Of a DNA stretch of 64,000 bases, positions 35,166 through 44,597 are shown in pieces. The stretch's first letter is position 1, and each line of letters starts with the position of its first letter. This DNA comes from CAJCIT01 sp963771305 (GTDB lineage Bacteria; Acidobacteriota; Terriglobia; Bryobacterales; Bryobacteraceae). A model generated the notes under the pieces. That model saw only the letters and a program-made list of their open reading frames with translations, was not told the DNA's origin and did not search any database. The stretch is from the NCBI GenBank assembly GCA_963771305.1, contig CAVYTS010000039.1, positions 124,001 to 188,000 on the forward strand, given 5' to 3'. Both the position numbers and the translations under genes were made by a program.

Positions 35166-36862
35166 ACTACTTCACATCTGCGGTGAGATCGTGTAGTTCC
35201 ATTTTGGTAGGACACGTTTCTGTCTGGATGGAGAGTTGCGCGAGATCGTGTTTTGAGACTTTGACGCCAGTCGGGTAGTAGGTGGTATCCAGGCGAGCAG
35301 TCACTTTCAAGCCGGTAGTGGTTGTGGTGGTGCGGATGAACTTCAGGGCCTTCTCGTAACTGTCCAGAGGCTCGGCTGCCCAGTTCCTGCTGATCTGGCT
35401 GAACAGACGATGCTCGATGGGATTCCATTTGGAGGCGCCGGAAGGGTAGTGAGAGACGGTGACGCATTAGCCCCAGGCCATCGCACAGTTGCCGCTGAAT
35501 CTCTTGCTTCCAGGCGCCGCGCTGCGCGCCATTGCTGCCGCCGGTATCGGCCAGGATGAGGATGTGGCGGGATTGCGGGTAGCGCTTGTGTCCTTCCTTT
35601 TGCCACCACTTGCGAAGACAGGAGACGGCGAAGGCGGATGTTTCGTGGGAAGTTCCCAGGAACACACAGCCGCGGTTGGCCTGGGTATCGTAGATGCCAT
35701 ACGGAATGCCGATGCCCTTGGCGGCGGAACGGAAGTCATGATCGTTGACATCGGTGGAGGATTGCTCCCATTTCACTCCGGGGTTCTTGAAGTTACCGAT
35801 CAGCTCCCTCTTTTTGGCATCCACGCTCAGAACCGGATCGCCGCGCTTTTCGAACTGATCCCGTTGCCGGCAGAGATAGCGGAACTGGCGGTCGCGGTCG
35901 GCAGTCGAACCGGCGGAAATCTTCTTGCGGTTGGTACGCAGGGAATACTTCATCTGCCGCAGCAGCCGTCCCACCGTGTTGCGGCTGACTGCGATCCCCA
36001 GCCGTTTGAGTTGCCGAGCGATCTTGTCGGTGGTCTTCCTGGTCCACTTCAACCCGCTGATGGGGTCGCCAGCGGTTTCCCTTTCCATCAAGCTTGTGGA
36101 TAGCATCGATCACCGCGGGCGTTTTTTTTCCACCGGCTTGCGCCCTCCACCCACGGCCCGCACTCGGCCCACCTCCACATCCTGGGCCAACAGTTGCCGT
36201 CGTCCCTTGGCTACCGTGTGTGGGTCCAGCTGGAGAAGTTCGGCGATCTGGCGATCTCCACCCAACTGGAGCGATTCCAGATCCAGCGTACAAACGCCGT
36301 TGTTGTTCGTCGAGCAGTGCTGGCGAACAGGACAATCGCCGCCCGCAGTTCATCGGAGACGAGTCCGGGAGGAATGTCAGCGGTAGCTCGCTCCGGCAAC
36401 ACTTGCCGAGCCCGCAACTGCTGCTGCCGGGTCATCGGATCGATGGCGCAGTAAAGATACAAGCCGGAGACGGTCTGTCGGGTGATCCTGTCTTGTTCGA
36501 CCAACCGCAGCAGCGGTTCCTTAACCGGCACGTGGAGGATGTCCTCCAGTTCGGAAGCGAAATAGCCAGCCGGGGCTTGAGTGACGCAGATCTCCGCGGT
36601 GGCCACCAGCGTGCCGTGACGGGAAAACCAAACCGAGTCGAACGACCACAAGCCACGCTCATCGAAAGCGGCAATTTCATCGAGCGTGTAGAAGGAACCG
36701 CGATGCGAATAGCTGGTGCGGTACGACAGCTCCTTCAGCTTGCGGAAAACAGTGATATCGGCCTCGGTGCCTAACAGTCGCTTCAATTGCGGCAAGGTGG
36801 CGATGCGATTCTTGCGCAGAAACTGCCGCAGCGAGTTCGGCGGAAAAGACGACGGGACGCAT
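35166..36862 (-). pseudogene. ISAzo13-family transposase, heavily frameshifted
   Basis: Parts of one long product appear in alternating frames. N-terminal part: NRIATLPQLKRLLGTEADIT, FERGLWSFDSVWFSRHG-like DERGLWSFDSVWFSRHG. Middle: SDELRAAIVLF, DEQQRRLYAG, KKTPAVIDAIHKL. Catalytic part: DPISGLKWTRKTTDKIARQL, VLSVDAKKRELIGNFKNPG, HILILADTGGSNGAQRGAWK. C-terminal part: VTVSHYPSGASKWNPIEHRL, then TKMELHDLTADVK to a TAG at 35166. At least four single-base breaks are needed (just after the ATG, near 36320, near 36110 and near 35465). The element is dead. Confidence 0.8.
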
Positions 36863-36863
36863 A

Positions 36864-36912
36864 ATGCTATAGTTCCTCCTTGTTAACCTTTTACTAGGAA
36901 GAACTATAGCAT
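36864..36912. promoter_or_regulatory. Hairpin over the ISAzo13 translation start
   Basis: ATGCTATAGTTC (36864-36875) and GAACTATAGCAT (36901-36912) are a perfect 12-base inverted repeat. On the minus strand the second arm lies between the AAGGAGG ribosome site and the ATG at 36862, so folding would hide initiation. Such structures often stop read-through transcripts from activating a transposase. Confidence 0.5.
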
Positions 36913-37014
36913 AATCAGTAAGCCCTCCGCATCGCGGACGCACCTGGCTCAGAATGCCCATTTAATGTAACAAAAGTAGACTTTGGCTCTGCTTAAAAAC
37001 AGATTGGCGAGACT

Positions 37015-37355
37015 TGTCGGGTCGGAGGTGGCGCACTCAGTTGCCCGAGTGCTGGCCACCGTCCGCCGCCCAAACGGGGTGTGCGGTTTTCCCGCGCCCC
37101 GCTTTCACGAAGGCACAAACAACGAGACACGATTCCAACCCTATCGAGTGGGGCTGGCTCCGCACCTGTCAGGTTGATCTGGTCCGCCAGTATCCTCGGA
37201 TGATGATGTACGGGTTTTTCCCAAAAGGAACTGATCCACCTCATCGCCCTTACGCGCTGACTTCCCTTCTCTTTCCTCCTGCCTTCGTCTGCCGCCTTCC
37301 CCGACCCACTCCGGTCGCCGATTGCTCGGTCACACGGCTTTCACCATGTTTGAAG
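37015..37355. repeat. 341-base tandem repeat, copy 1
   Basis: Identical as far as I can read to the next 341 bases. It contains the domain V/VI-like hairpins of the putative group II intron and ends at the intron 3' boundary. Confidence 0.9.
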
Positions 37356-38205
37356 TGTCGGGTCGGAGGTGGCGCACTCAGTTGCCCGAGTGCTGGCCAC
37401 CGTCCGCCGCCCAAACGGGGTGTGCGGTTTTCCCGCGCCCCGCTTTCACGAAGGCACAAACAACGAGACACGATTCCAACCCTATCGAGTGGGGCTGGCT
37501 CCGCACCTGTCAGGTTGATCTGGTCCGCCAGTATCCTCGGATGATGATGTACGGGTTTTTCCCAAAAGGAACTGATCCACCTCATCGCCCTTACGCGCTG
37601 ACTTCCCTTCTCTTTCCTCCTGCCTTCGTCTGCCGCCTTCCCCGACCCACTCCGGTCGCCGATTGCTCGGTCACACGGCTTTCACCATGTTTGAAGTGCT
37701 ATTCGGCAGTCCGACTACTGACCGAGCATCGCTTCCCATTTCGCTTTCGCTTATAAGGTCGCTTATCCCCATACCGCGGGGAACTCTGCCAGTCCTCCTG
37801 AGGTCACGCATCACTCTTCTGTACCGTGCCATCCGCAAACACCTTGGTGCGGCGGGTGAATGAGTAACGCCTTCGCCTCCATAATGCAGGCTCGACCTTG
37901 CCCCGCCTTTGGCCGACCGGTTCATCTTCGGGGCAGCCCCCATCGATTACGGCCCGGTACTTCTCCTCATGCCCTTCGGATTCCACCTCGCGGTGGACAC
38001 CCTGCCCTCCGGACTCCTGCGAAATGGTGGCTCCAGGTCCGCCTTGTTCTGTTTCCGGCTTTCGCTTTCGTGCCCGTGTAGACGTCTCCATACCTTCCTT
38101 CCTTCTCCGGCCCGCGAGGCATTACCCCCGCGTTCGGATATGGCGCTCCTCATTCGAGCGCCAGAGGGACTTCAACCCTCCTGAACAATGCGCTGCTCAG
38201 CGCAC
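37016..38205 (-). mobile_element. Probable group II intron lacking its protein gene
   Basis: On the minus strand the element begins GTGCGCTGAGCAGCGC, matching the GUGYG 5' end of group II introns, followed by GGAGGGTTGAAGTCCCTC and a run of helix-forming sequence typical of domain I. Near the other end is a domain V-like hairpin: AGCGGGG pairs with CCCCGTT (AGC triad opposite GUU) with CGGGAAAACCG at its tip (37073-37103), then a domain VI-like hairpin GTGGC..GCACTC/GAGTGC..GCCAC (37028-37059), then CCGAC, giving an AC 3' end at about 37016. No reverse transcriptase frame exists between; only about 500 bases separate the two parts. Recognised by pattern; not folded. Confidence 0.5.
37356..37696. 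repeat. 341-base tandem repeat, copy 2
   Basis: Direct head-to-tail copy; the identity continues two bases further (TG). Its domain V-like hairpin is at 37414-37444. Perfect identity means a very recent duplication, gene conversion, or an assembly artefact. Confidence 0.9.
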
Positions 38206-38351
38206 ATTATGATTCCAATCTGCCTATAGTATGTCAGTTTATTATTGCGAGATCCCTTTTAGTGGACGTTCTTTCTTTTCATCTCAGCTCCGGCCCGGCG
38301 AAATCCTTTCGATTGTAGGTAGGGGAGTATTTATCGTGTTGTATTCTCGTT

Positions 38352-40427
38352 TCAAGTGCGAACTGTAAACCGAAACCGCATATCTTCGCCGAACCATTGA
38401 AGATAGTTGGTACCCCAAGCATTGTTGTAGAGGCTGAAGTGGATACCTTGGGAAATGTCAGGCTGCGCATCGGAGGGATAAAGGGGAGTTCGTTCGCCGA
38501 GAGCGACCACCGGGGCGTCCATCGTCTCGATGTAGAAGCGGCCTTGCGCGTCCTGATAATCCAGGCCGCTCGACAGGGCATGCATATGGCGGTTGCCGCC
38601 GCGAACAACGTCGAAAGGAGAGACAGGCTCGCCGACTTTATCTAGCTTCCAATTGCGCGTTTCGGGCGCGGCTGGCTGCCAGGATAACCATAGAGCCTCA
38701 GGCAACCGGTTGGATTGCTTGCCGAAACAGGAAAAACTGATGTGAACAGCCGGCTCGGCCTGCGGCACAATGATTTCCAAATACATCTGTTTCGGCCACG
38801 CGACCAGGCCGCCGCGTTCTGCCGCTTCGTCGTCGATCCGCAGTTCTGCGAGAACCCGGTGTCCGTGTCTATCTTCGCCGGCCCAGGAGTTCACCAGACT
38901 GGGCAGCCAGGTACGGCTTTGCGCGCCGAAGTGTTCGATGTTCGGCTTGCCGAAGTCTTTCGGCGCCCAGTCCTCCTGGCTCTTCACGTAGGTGGCTAAA
39001 AAGTGGTCGTAATCCCGCTTCGATAGCGTCTGATAGGCGAATAATGCGAGGGGGTGGTCAGGCGAAGCCCAATCGCGGCCCGAAGGCTTAGTACGGAGGG
39101 ATTGAATCGCGCCGGTTTTCGGATCGAGCGCCAGTGAGTAATGAGTTGTTTCGACTAACGCGCCCGGCCGGCAAGCCTTCAATCCAGCGGTCGAAGGCCG
39201 AAACGGTTTGAGTTCATCGATCTGCCGAACAGCCTGAGCACGAAGCTTGGGCGGAAGGGCGGCAATGCCTTGATCGATGTCATCGCGCTTCTCGACCCAA
39301 CTCTTCTGGACGGTCTTGTATTTGGGCTGGTCGAGCATCAAAGCCAGATCGTGTGGGGTGTAGTGTTCAAAGTCGAGCCAGGTTTTTGTGTCGGTGCCCC
39401 AAGTATGTTCCGCGGCGAGCCCGAACCGGCGCAAGAGTGCAATGTCATTTGTATCGCCAGCCTTGAACTCGCCACTGGCGATCCAACTACTTCGCAGCCG
39501 AACCACTTCGCGATAGCGAGCGACCTTCACCGGATCGCTGGGGATGCCGTAGACCCAGGTATCACCGATCTCTTGGGTCATCACCGGCAGACCGGCGCGG
39601 AACGGAGCGATGGCGTTGGCGATATCAGTAAGGTTCGAGGCACGGACTCGTGCGTTGGGGAACTGCTGCCGCAGGCCGGCGTAGATCTTACGGATTTCAG
39701 CGACCGTGTGCGGGCCGCTGTTGTCGTCACGTACCTCAATGGCGACGGCGAGATCCGATTTCGGTACACGAACAACGCCGCCGTACTCGGTGTGGTGATA
39801 CATCAACGTGAGCGAGTTGCCGTTCGAGTCTTTCCAGACGAAGAGGGACGGCACATCGGGAGGCGTGCTGGCCGAATTGACGCCGATGTCGAGAAACGTC
39901 ACGCCGTTCCGGGCGAGCGGGCTGATGAGGCCGCGGGTGTGGCCCGGGACGTCGGTCATTTTTGCGCCGGTGGTGGTGCGGCCGAAACGGCGATCGAGCG
40001 ATCGAGAAAGACCGATGGAACCGGCGATCATCGAGCCGTCGAGCAACTCGCTCTGCCAGCTATAGGGGAGGGCGTGCCATGCGATGTCACCGCTTTGGAC
40101 CGCCTGCTCCATCTGACGGCGTGGTTCGGCGGCAGCTTGTTCCAGATACTCGTAGAGCAGCCAGGAGCCGGTGGTCCAAATGTACTGATCGCCAGCGGAG
40201 TCTCGCATGGTTTGCGCGATCTGAATCGCCCGCGGGAAGTACGTTTCGAAGTACTTGCGCATGACGCCGGCCTGGGTGTCGATGAATCCCAGGTCGAAGT
40301 GACATTTGAACATCACCAGGACGGTCGTTACGTCCGGGGCTGGCTCTGGGCTACGGGCACGCAATCTTGCCGGCCAGCCTGCGCCACCGGACGCCATCGC
40401 AAGACCGAGAAAATCGCGCCGTTTCAT
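38352..40427 (-). CDS. DUF5054 domain protein (GH38-like), Tat-exported
   Basis: About 691 residues from the ATG at 40427 (MKRRDFLGLAMASGG), a twin-arginine signal with AAGAAGG upstream. The N-terminal half looks like the family 38 glycoside hydrolase barrel: FKCHFDLGFIDTQAGVMRKY (His/Asp metal-site pattern), YIWTTGSWLLYEYLEQAA, DIAWHALPYSWQSELLDGSM, and TDVPGHTRGLISPLARNGVT. The C-terminal half is beta-rich (HYSLALDPKTGAIQSLRTKP). DUF5054 proteins are presumed glycan-degrading; no activity can be read off. It stands 73 bases from the dehydratase gene on the same strand and may share its regulation. Confidence 0.75.
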   Translation of the reverse strand: MKRRDFLGLAMASGGAGWPARLRARSPEPAPDVTTVLVMFKCHFDLGFIDTQAGVMRKYFETYFPRAIQIAQTMRDSAGDQYIWTTGSWLLYEYLEQAAAEPRRQMEQAVQSGDIAWHALPYSWQSELLDGSMIAGSIGLSRSLDRRFGRTTTGAKMTDVPGHTRGLISPLARNGVTFLDIGVNSASTPPDVPSLFVWKDSNGNSLTLMYHHTEYGGVVRVPKSDLAVAIEVRDDNSGPHTVAEIRKIYAGLRQQFPNARVRASNLTDIANAIAPFRAGLPVMTQEIGDTWVYGIPSDPVKVARYREVVRLRSSWIASGEFKAGDTNDIALLRRFGLAAEHTWGTDTKTWLDFEHYTPHDLALMLDQPKYKTVQKSWVEKRDDIDQGIAALPPKLRAQAVRQIDELKPFRPSTAGLKACRPGALVETTHYSLALDPKTGAIQSLRTKPSGRDWASPDHPLALFAYQTLSKRDYDHFLATYVKSQEDWAPKDFGKPNIEHFGAQSRTWLPSLVNSWAGEDRHGHRVLAELRIDDEAAERGGLVAWPKQMYLEIIVPQAEPAVHISFSCFGKQSNRLPEALWLSWQPAAPETRNWKLDKVGEPVSPFDVVRGGNRHMHALSSGLDYQDAQGRFYIETMDAPVVALGERTPLYPSDAQPDISQGIHFSLYNNAWGTNYLQWFGEDMRFRFTVRT

Positions 40428-40500
40428 CAATGCACCTTCTTGTCGGACGAGCACCTTTGTATATCACTCAGAGATTCAAAGAGCGCGGAAGACCGGACGA

Positions 40501-41745
40501 TCAGAAAGGTATCTTGACGGACCGGCCGTCCGTGGGGTCAGCCCAGCGGTCGTTGGGAATGACCGGCGTCCAGCCAGGGCGGCCGGGGTCCTGATCGTAG
40601 GGATAGCTGCCAAGGGTTTTGTAAAGTTCGCTGTACTCGCGGAGCTTTTCCCTATTGAGACGCACACCAAGCCCTGGTGAATCCGGCACGCGAATCGCTC
40701 CACCTTCATATTGGAAGGGACCCCCTTCGATGATGTCATCCCGCAGATGGTGATAATGAGCGTCGGCGGCGAAAGAGAGATTCGGAATAACGGCACCGAG
40801 GTGGAGCATGGTGGCCAGCTGAACGCCCAGCTCGCCCGAGGAATGCACGGCGACGCCCAACTGAAACGTCTCGCAAACACCGGCGGCTTTGACACAAGGA
40901 CGGATGCCGCCCCAAAAGGTAGTGTCGAGAAGAATGACGTCCACCGCGAGATTAAGCACGTTGGCGGCCAGCTGTTCAAAGTTCACAACGACCGTGTTCG
41001 TGGCAAGAGGAACGCGGACCATGTGGCGTGTGCGACGCATGCCATTCAGACCGAAGACCGGGTCTTCGAGATAGTCGTTGCGCAGGTCTTCGATGGCCTG
41101 GCCGAAGCGAATCGCTTGTTCCGTGGACCAGACGCCGTTTGGATCGAAGCGAAACGAATCACCCGGCAGCGAGGCAGCCACGGCGCGATAGGCCTCGAGT
41201 TCATAGTCCGGGTGAAATACACCGCCTTTCACCTTGTGCGCAGTGAAACCAAAGCGGGCCTTTAGCAGGCAGGCATTCTCGACCACCTGATCAATGGTGC
41301 GCACTTCGCCTAATCCGGTGCGCGGGTCGGGGTAACGGAAGAAGCAATAGGCGGCAAAGGGAATGCGATCGCGCAGGCGGCCGCCGAGAATTTCCGACAC
41401 CGGTACATTCCAGGCCTGGCCGAGGATGTCGAGGCAGGCAAACTCCAGGGCTGCCACGATCTGCGTTCGATTGTTGTAAAGCGATGCGGTGGGGTTGGCG
41501 ATGAGCATCCGCATTTCTTCCAGGCGTGCGGGATCGTGACCCACCAGATAGCCCTTCATCGCGCGAAAAACCGCTTCCGCCGATTCACCACCGCCGCCCA
41601 TTTCGCCCAACCCGATCAAGCCGTTATCCGTTTCCACTTCCACGATGGTGCGAACGAAACGGCCCCAATGGCAGCCATTCGCGTGACGCAACGGCGCTTC
41701 GAGCGGGACCGTGACGGTGGTGGCGCGGATATCCCGGATTTGCAT
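40501..41745 (-). CDS. Enolase-superfamily sugar-acid dehydratase (glucarate dehydratase-like)
   Basis: About 414 residues from MQIRDIRATTVTVPLEAPLR. The capping domain is followed by the barrel with FTAHKVKGGVFHPDYELEAY (catalytic Lys in KVKG), FRFDPNGVWSTEQAI (metal Asp, Asn as in glucarate dehydratases), YLEDPVFGLNGM (metal Glu) and VILLDTTFWGGIRPCVKAA, then GVAVHSSGELGVQLATM with the catalytic His. This pattern fits acid-sugar dehydratases giving 5-keto-4-deoxy sugar acids. It is divergent from a hexuronate-type MFS gene with only 26 bases between. Confidence 0.8.
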   Translation of the reverse strand: MQIRDIRATTVTVPLEAPLRHANGCHWGRFVRTIVEVETDNGLIGLGEMGGGGESAEAVFRAMKGYLVGHDPARLEEMRMLIANPTASLYNNRTQIVAALEFACLDILGQAWNVPVSEILGGRLRDRIPFAAYCFFRYPDPRTGLGEVRTIDQVVENACLLKARFGFTAHKVKGGVFHPDYELEAYRAVAASLPGDSFRFDPNGVWSTEQAIRFGQAIEDLRNDYLEDPVFGLNGMRRTRHMVRVPLATNTVVVNFEQLAANVLNLAVDVILLDTTFWGGIRPCVKAAGVCETFQLGVAVHSSGELGVQLATMLHLGAVIPNLSFAADAHYHHLRDDIIEGGPFQYEGGAIRVPDSPGLGVRLNREKLREYSELYKTLGSYPYDQDPGRPGWTPVIPNDRWADPTDGRSVKIPF

Positions 41746-41750
41746 GATTG

Positions 41751-41767
41751 TGTTGTATCGTACAACA
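41751..41767. promoter_or_regulatory. Operator-like perfect palindrome between divergent sugar-acid genes
   Basis: TGTTGTATCGTACAACA: seven-base perfect arms around TCG. The core TTGTAT/GTACAA resembles operators of GntR-family regulators that control uronate and aldarate genes (established for that family). It fills most of the 26 bases between the two start codons, so a bound repressor would block both genes. Confidence 0.6.
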
Positions 41768-41771
41768 GGCC

Positions 41772-43055
41772 ATGGCAACTGCATTTAGCCCGAGCTTCGA
41801 CGAGAAACCACGCAGTCACGTAAGGTGGGTGATCTGCGGGTTGCTGTTCATTGCCACTACGGTCAATTACATGGATCGTCAGGTGCTGGGCATCCTGAAG
41901 CCGTCGCTTGAGCGCGATTTGCACTGGAGCGAAGCGGACTACGGCTGGATGGTATCGGCTTTCCAACTGGCATACGCCATGATGATGCCGGTAGCGGGGC
42001 GGTTGCTGGACCTGATTGGCGTGCGCGCCGGCTATGCGCTGGCAGCCATTCTGTGGAGCCTGGCGTCGATGTCACACGCGCTGTGCCGGACCTCGTGGCA
42101 ATTCATCGCAGCGCGTTTTGGCCTGGGCATTGGCGAGGCCTCCAACTTCCCAGCGGCCATCAAGACCGTGGCCGAGTGGTTCCCGGAGAAGGAGCGGGCG
42201 CTCGCGACAGGACTGCTAAACAGCGGCTCAAATATGGGCGCGATGCTGGCGCCCTTTCTGGTTCCGTTCTTCGCGGCTCGGTTTGGATGGCGGTCTGCAT
42301 TTGTGGCAACAGGGTGTCTTGACCTGATCTGGGTTGCGGTTTGGCTGGGCTATTTCCACAAGCCGGCGGAGCACTCCAAGGTTTCGCCGTCTGAATTGGC
42401 TTACATCGAGGCAGGCTCCGCTGCGGAACCCACTGCGCGGATTCCGTATGCAGAGCTGTTGAAACATCGCCAGCCGTGGGCGTTCATCGCGGGCAAGTTC
42501 ATGACCGATCCGGTGTGGTGGTTCTATCTATTCTGGGTACCCGGCTTTCTCAATCGTGCCTATGGGCTGAAGTTGACCGAACTGGGACCGCCGCTGATTG
42601 CCATTTACCTGGCAGCCGATGCCGGCTCGATCATCGGAGGCTGGATGGCCTCGGCGTTTGCGAAGCGAGGCTGGAGTCCGAACAAGGCTCGCAAGGTTAC
42701 GATGCTGATCTGCGCGCTGGCGGCGACACCGGTGACTGCACTATTCGCCGTGAATAGCCTGTGGCCGGCGGTTGCGTTGATCAGCGCCGCAGCTGCAGCG
42801 CATCAAGGGTGGTCGGCCAATCTCTATACGGTGGTGTCGGATCTGTTCCCCCGCAGCGCAGTGGGCTCGGTGGTAGGACTGGGCGGCCTGGCGGGGTCAG
42901 TGGGCGGGATGCTGGCTGCTCCGATGATTGGCTACTGGCTCGATTTATCAGGGGATTCATACCGGCCGATCTTCTTTATTGGAGGCACTGCTTATCTGTG
43001 CGCGCTGGCCGTGATCCAGTTACTCGTTCCAAGGCTGAAGCGCTTTGAGGCTTAG
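41772..43055 (+). CDS. MFS transporter, hexuronate/sugar-acid type (ACS family)
   Basis: About 427 residues from MATAFSPSF; 12 membrane helices. ACS-family marks: FIATTVNYMDRQVLGILKPS in helix 1, RFGLGIGEASNFPAAIKTVA, WFPEKERALATGLLNSGSNM and APFLVPFFAARFGWRSAF. ExuT/GudP-type members take up hexuronates, glucarate or galactarate by proton symport. The divergent dehydratase supports an acid-sugar substrate. Its TAG directly abuts the stop of the convergent esterase gene (TAGCTA). Confidence 0.85.
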   Translation: MATAFSPSFDEKPRSHVRWVICGLLFIATTVNYMDRQVLGILKPSLERDLHWSEADYGWMVSAFQLAYAMMMPVAGRLLDLIGVRAGYALAAILWSLASMSHALCRTSWQFIAARFGLGIGEASNFPAAIKTVAEWFPEKERALATGLLNSGSNMGAMLAPFLVPFFAARFGWRSAFVATGCLDLIWVAVWLGYFHKPAEHSKVSPSELAYIEAGSAAEPTARIPYAELLKHRQPWAFIAGKFMTDPVWWFYLFWVPGFLNRAYGLKLTELGPPLIAIYLAADAGSIIGGWMASAFAKRGWSPNKARKVTMLICALAATPVTALFAVNSLWPAVALISAAAAAHQGWSANLYTVVSDLFPRSAVGSVVGLGGLAGSVGGMLAAPMIGYWLDLSGDSYRPIFFIGGTAYLCALAVIQLLVPRLKRFEA

Positions 43056-44591
43056 CTATGGAACGGGAACAGGTATCTTCTCTTCCGAGGTGAATGGCGA
43101 AGCGGGAAGGCCCGCTGAGTTGAACAGATTCACAGCCGGCGCATTCTGCCAGCCGTAGCGAACATACTTCGGCGTCGAGACGTTCGGGCTGGAAACAAGA
43201 ACACTCACCCCTTCGATGCGCGCCGTGGCGTCTACAAAGCGGAGGTCGCCGCCGGCAATCTGGAACCCTCGCAGCACACCGTCCTTCGCAAGAAGGCTGC
43301 CGGCGTGATCGAACCAAACGCGAACGCCGCCTTCTTCGAGACTGGCCTGGCGAAAGAGCGGCCCCGAATACTCGATGTTCTCGCCATAGGCAATCGCCCG
43401 GGCGGCCAGCGCAAGCCGCGCGCCGACGGTCTGTTTATCCGGCGGGTGAACGTTGTCGGGGTCGCCGACATCAATACTGACAGCCATGCCGGTGTTGGCT
43501 ACGGAAAGAGTGCGGCGCTGGGCTTCGCGAATCGTGGCCCAGCTCTCGGTCTCGTTGGACTCGAAACTGGAGATTTGGACAAATAAGAAGGGGAAGTTTC
43601 CCTCGCGCCAATGAGAACGCCAATCGGCGATGAGTGCAGGAAATATCTCTTGATACATCGGGGCGCGGGCGAGCTTGCTGTTGGTTTCGCCCTGATACCA
43701 GATGACGCCTTTGATGGGAAAGTTGATGGCGGGCGCGACCATGCCGTTGTAGAGCCAGGCAGGGGCATAGGATGCGGGATCAGGATGCCAGGAGCGTTTG
43801 GGCAACGGCTGATTCGCGCTTCGGGCCTCAGCGTCCTCGCGCTTCTCGGCGGCCAGCAGGGCGGGGATATCCGCCTGCTCATTCGCCATCTGTGCCCAGG
43901 TAGCGAAGACAGGCATCAGGCTCGAGTCAGCGGACAGGGTATCCAAGCTGACCCACGCTTCTCCTGGCGTGCCGCCCCAAGTCGAATCGATGAGGCCGAT
44001 GGGAACATGTTGCGTCGAAGCGATGTCGCGCCCGAAGAAGTAGGCCACGGCGGAAAACGTAGCGGCCGTTGCCGGTGAACAGACGGTCCACGATGCATCA
44101 CTATCAAAGTCATACAGCGGAAAGGAAGACGCTTTGTGTTTGACGAAGAGAAGCCTTATAGTGGGCTGGTCCGCATGGCTGATTTCCTCCGCGGCGTTCT
44201 TCACGACGGCAGAGCCGGGGAATCCGTTCAACGGCATCTCCATGTTGGATTGGCCCGACGCAAACCAGACGTCACCAACGAGAATGTCGTCGAGCGTGAT
44301 GGTGTTCGTGCCCGAGACGGTTAGTTGGAACGGGCCGCCCGCCGACTGCGGGGGCAGGTAGAGAGTCCACATTCCGAGTTGGTCGGCGGTGGTGGACTGA
44401 GTTGCGGCTTTGAAGGTGACCGAGATTCTCTCGCCGGGCTGCGCCCATCCCCAGAGGTGAACCGGCCGATCGCGCTGGAGGACCATGTGGCTGCTCAGGA
44501 TTCGGGGCAGTTTTACTTCAGCTCTCGCTGCGGGAGTGCATAGTGCAAGAGACGCAAGAAGGATCGATCTAAGAAGAGATGCGTGGTTCAT
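43056..44591 (-). CDS. Sialate O-acetylesterase family protein
   Basis: 511 residues with a signal peptide (LLRSILLASLALCTPAARA). The SGNH-type domain has WFASGQSNMEMPLNGFPGSA (nucleophile Ser in GQSNME), WGGTPGEAWVSLDTL, GVIWYQGETNSKLARAPMYQ and VSIDVGDPDNVHPPDKQTVG with the catalytic Asp and His. Secreted or periplasmic; removes O-acetyl groups from sialic acids or from plant polysaccharides in homologous enzymes. The SIS-domain gene starts upstream on the same strand, six bases apart. Confidence 0.85.
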   Translation of the reverse strand: MNHASLLRSILLASLALCTPAARAEVKLPRILSSHMVLQRDRPVHLWGWAQPGERISVTFKAATQSTTADQLGMWTLYLPPQSAGGPFQLTVSGTNTITLDDILVGDVWFASGQSNMEMPLNGFPGSAVVKNAAEEISHADQPTIRLLFVKHKASSFPLYDFDSDASWTVCSPATAATFSAVAYFFGRDIASTQHVPIGLIDSTWGGTPGEAWVSLDTLSADSSLMPVFATWAQMANEQADIPALLAAEKREDAEARSANQPLPKRSWHPDPASYAPAWLYNGMVAPAINFPIKGVIWYQGETNSKLARAPMYQEIFPALIADWRSHWREGNFPFLFVQISSFESNETESWATIREAQRRTLSVANTGMAVSIDVGDPDNVHPPDKQTVGARLALAARAIAYGENIEYSGPLFRQASLEEGGVRVWFDHAGSLLAKDGVLRGFQIAGGDLRFVDATARIEGVSVLVSSPNVSTPKYVRYGWQNAPAVNLFNSAGLPASPFTSEEKIPVPVP

Positions 44592-44597
44592 AAGCTG

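Noticed and set aside
36993..37585. Two nearly identical minus-strand ORFs of 83 and 111 codons
   Set aside because: They are by-products of the 341-base tandem repeat inside the putative intron ribozyme.
37804..38212. ORFs on both strands in the 5' part of the intron, including a 95-codon minus frame
   Set aside because: Similar frames are common over-predictions inside group II intron RNA; the region fits structured RNA better than protein.
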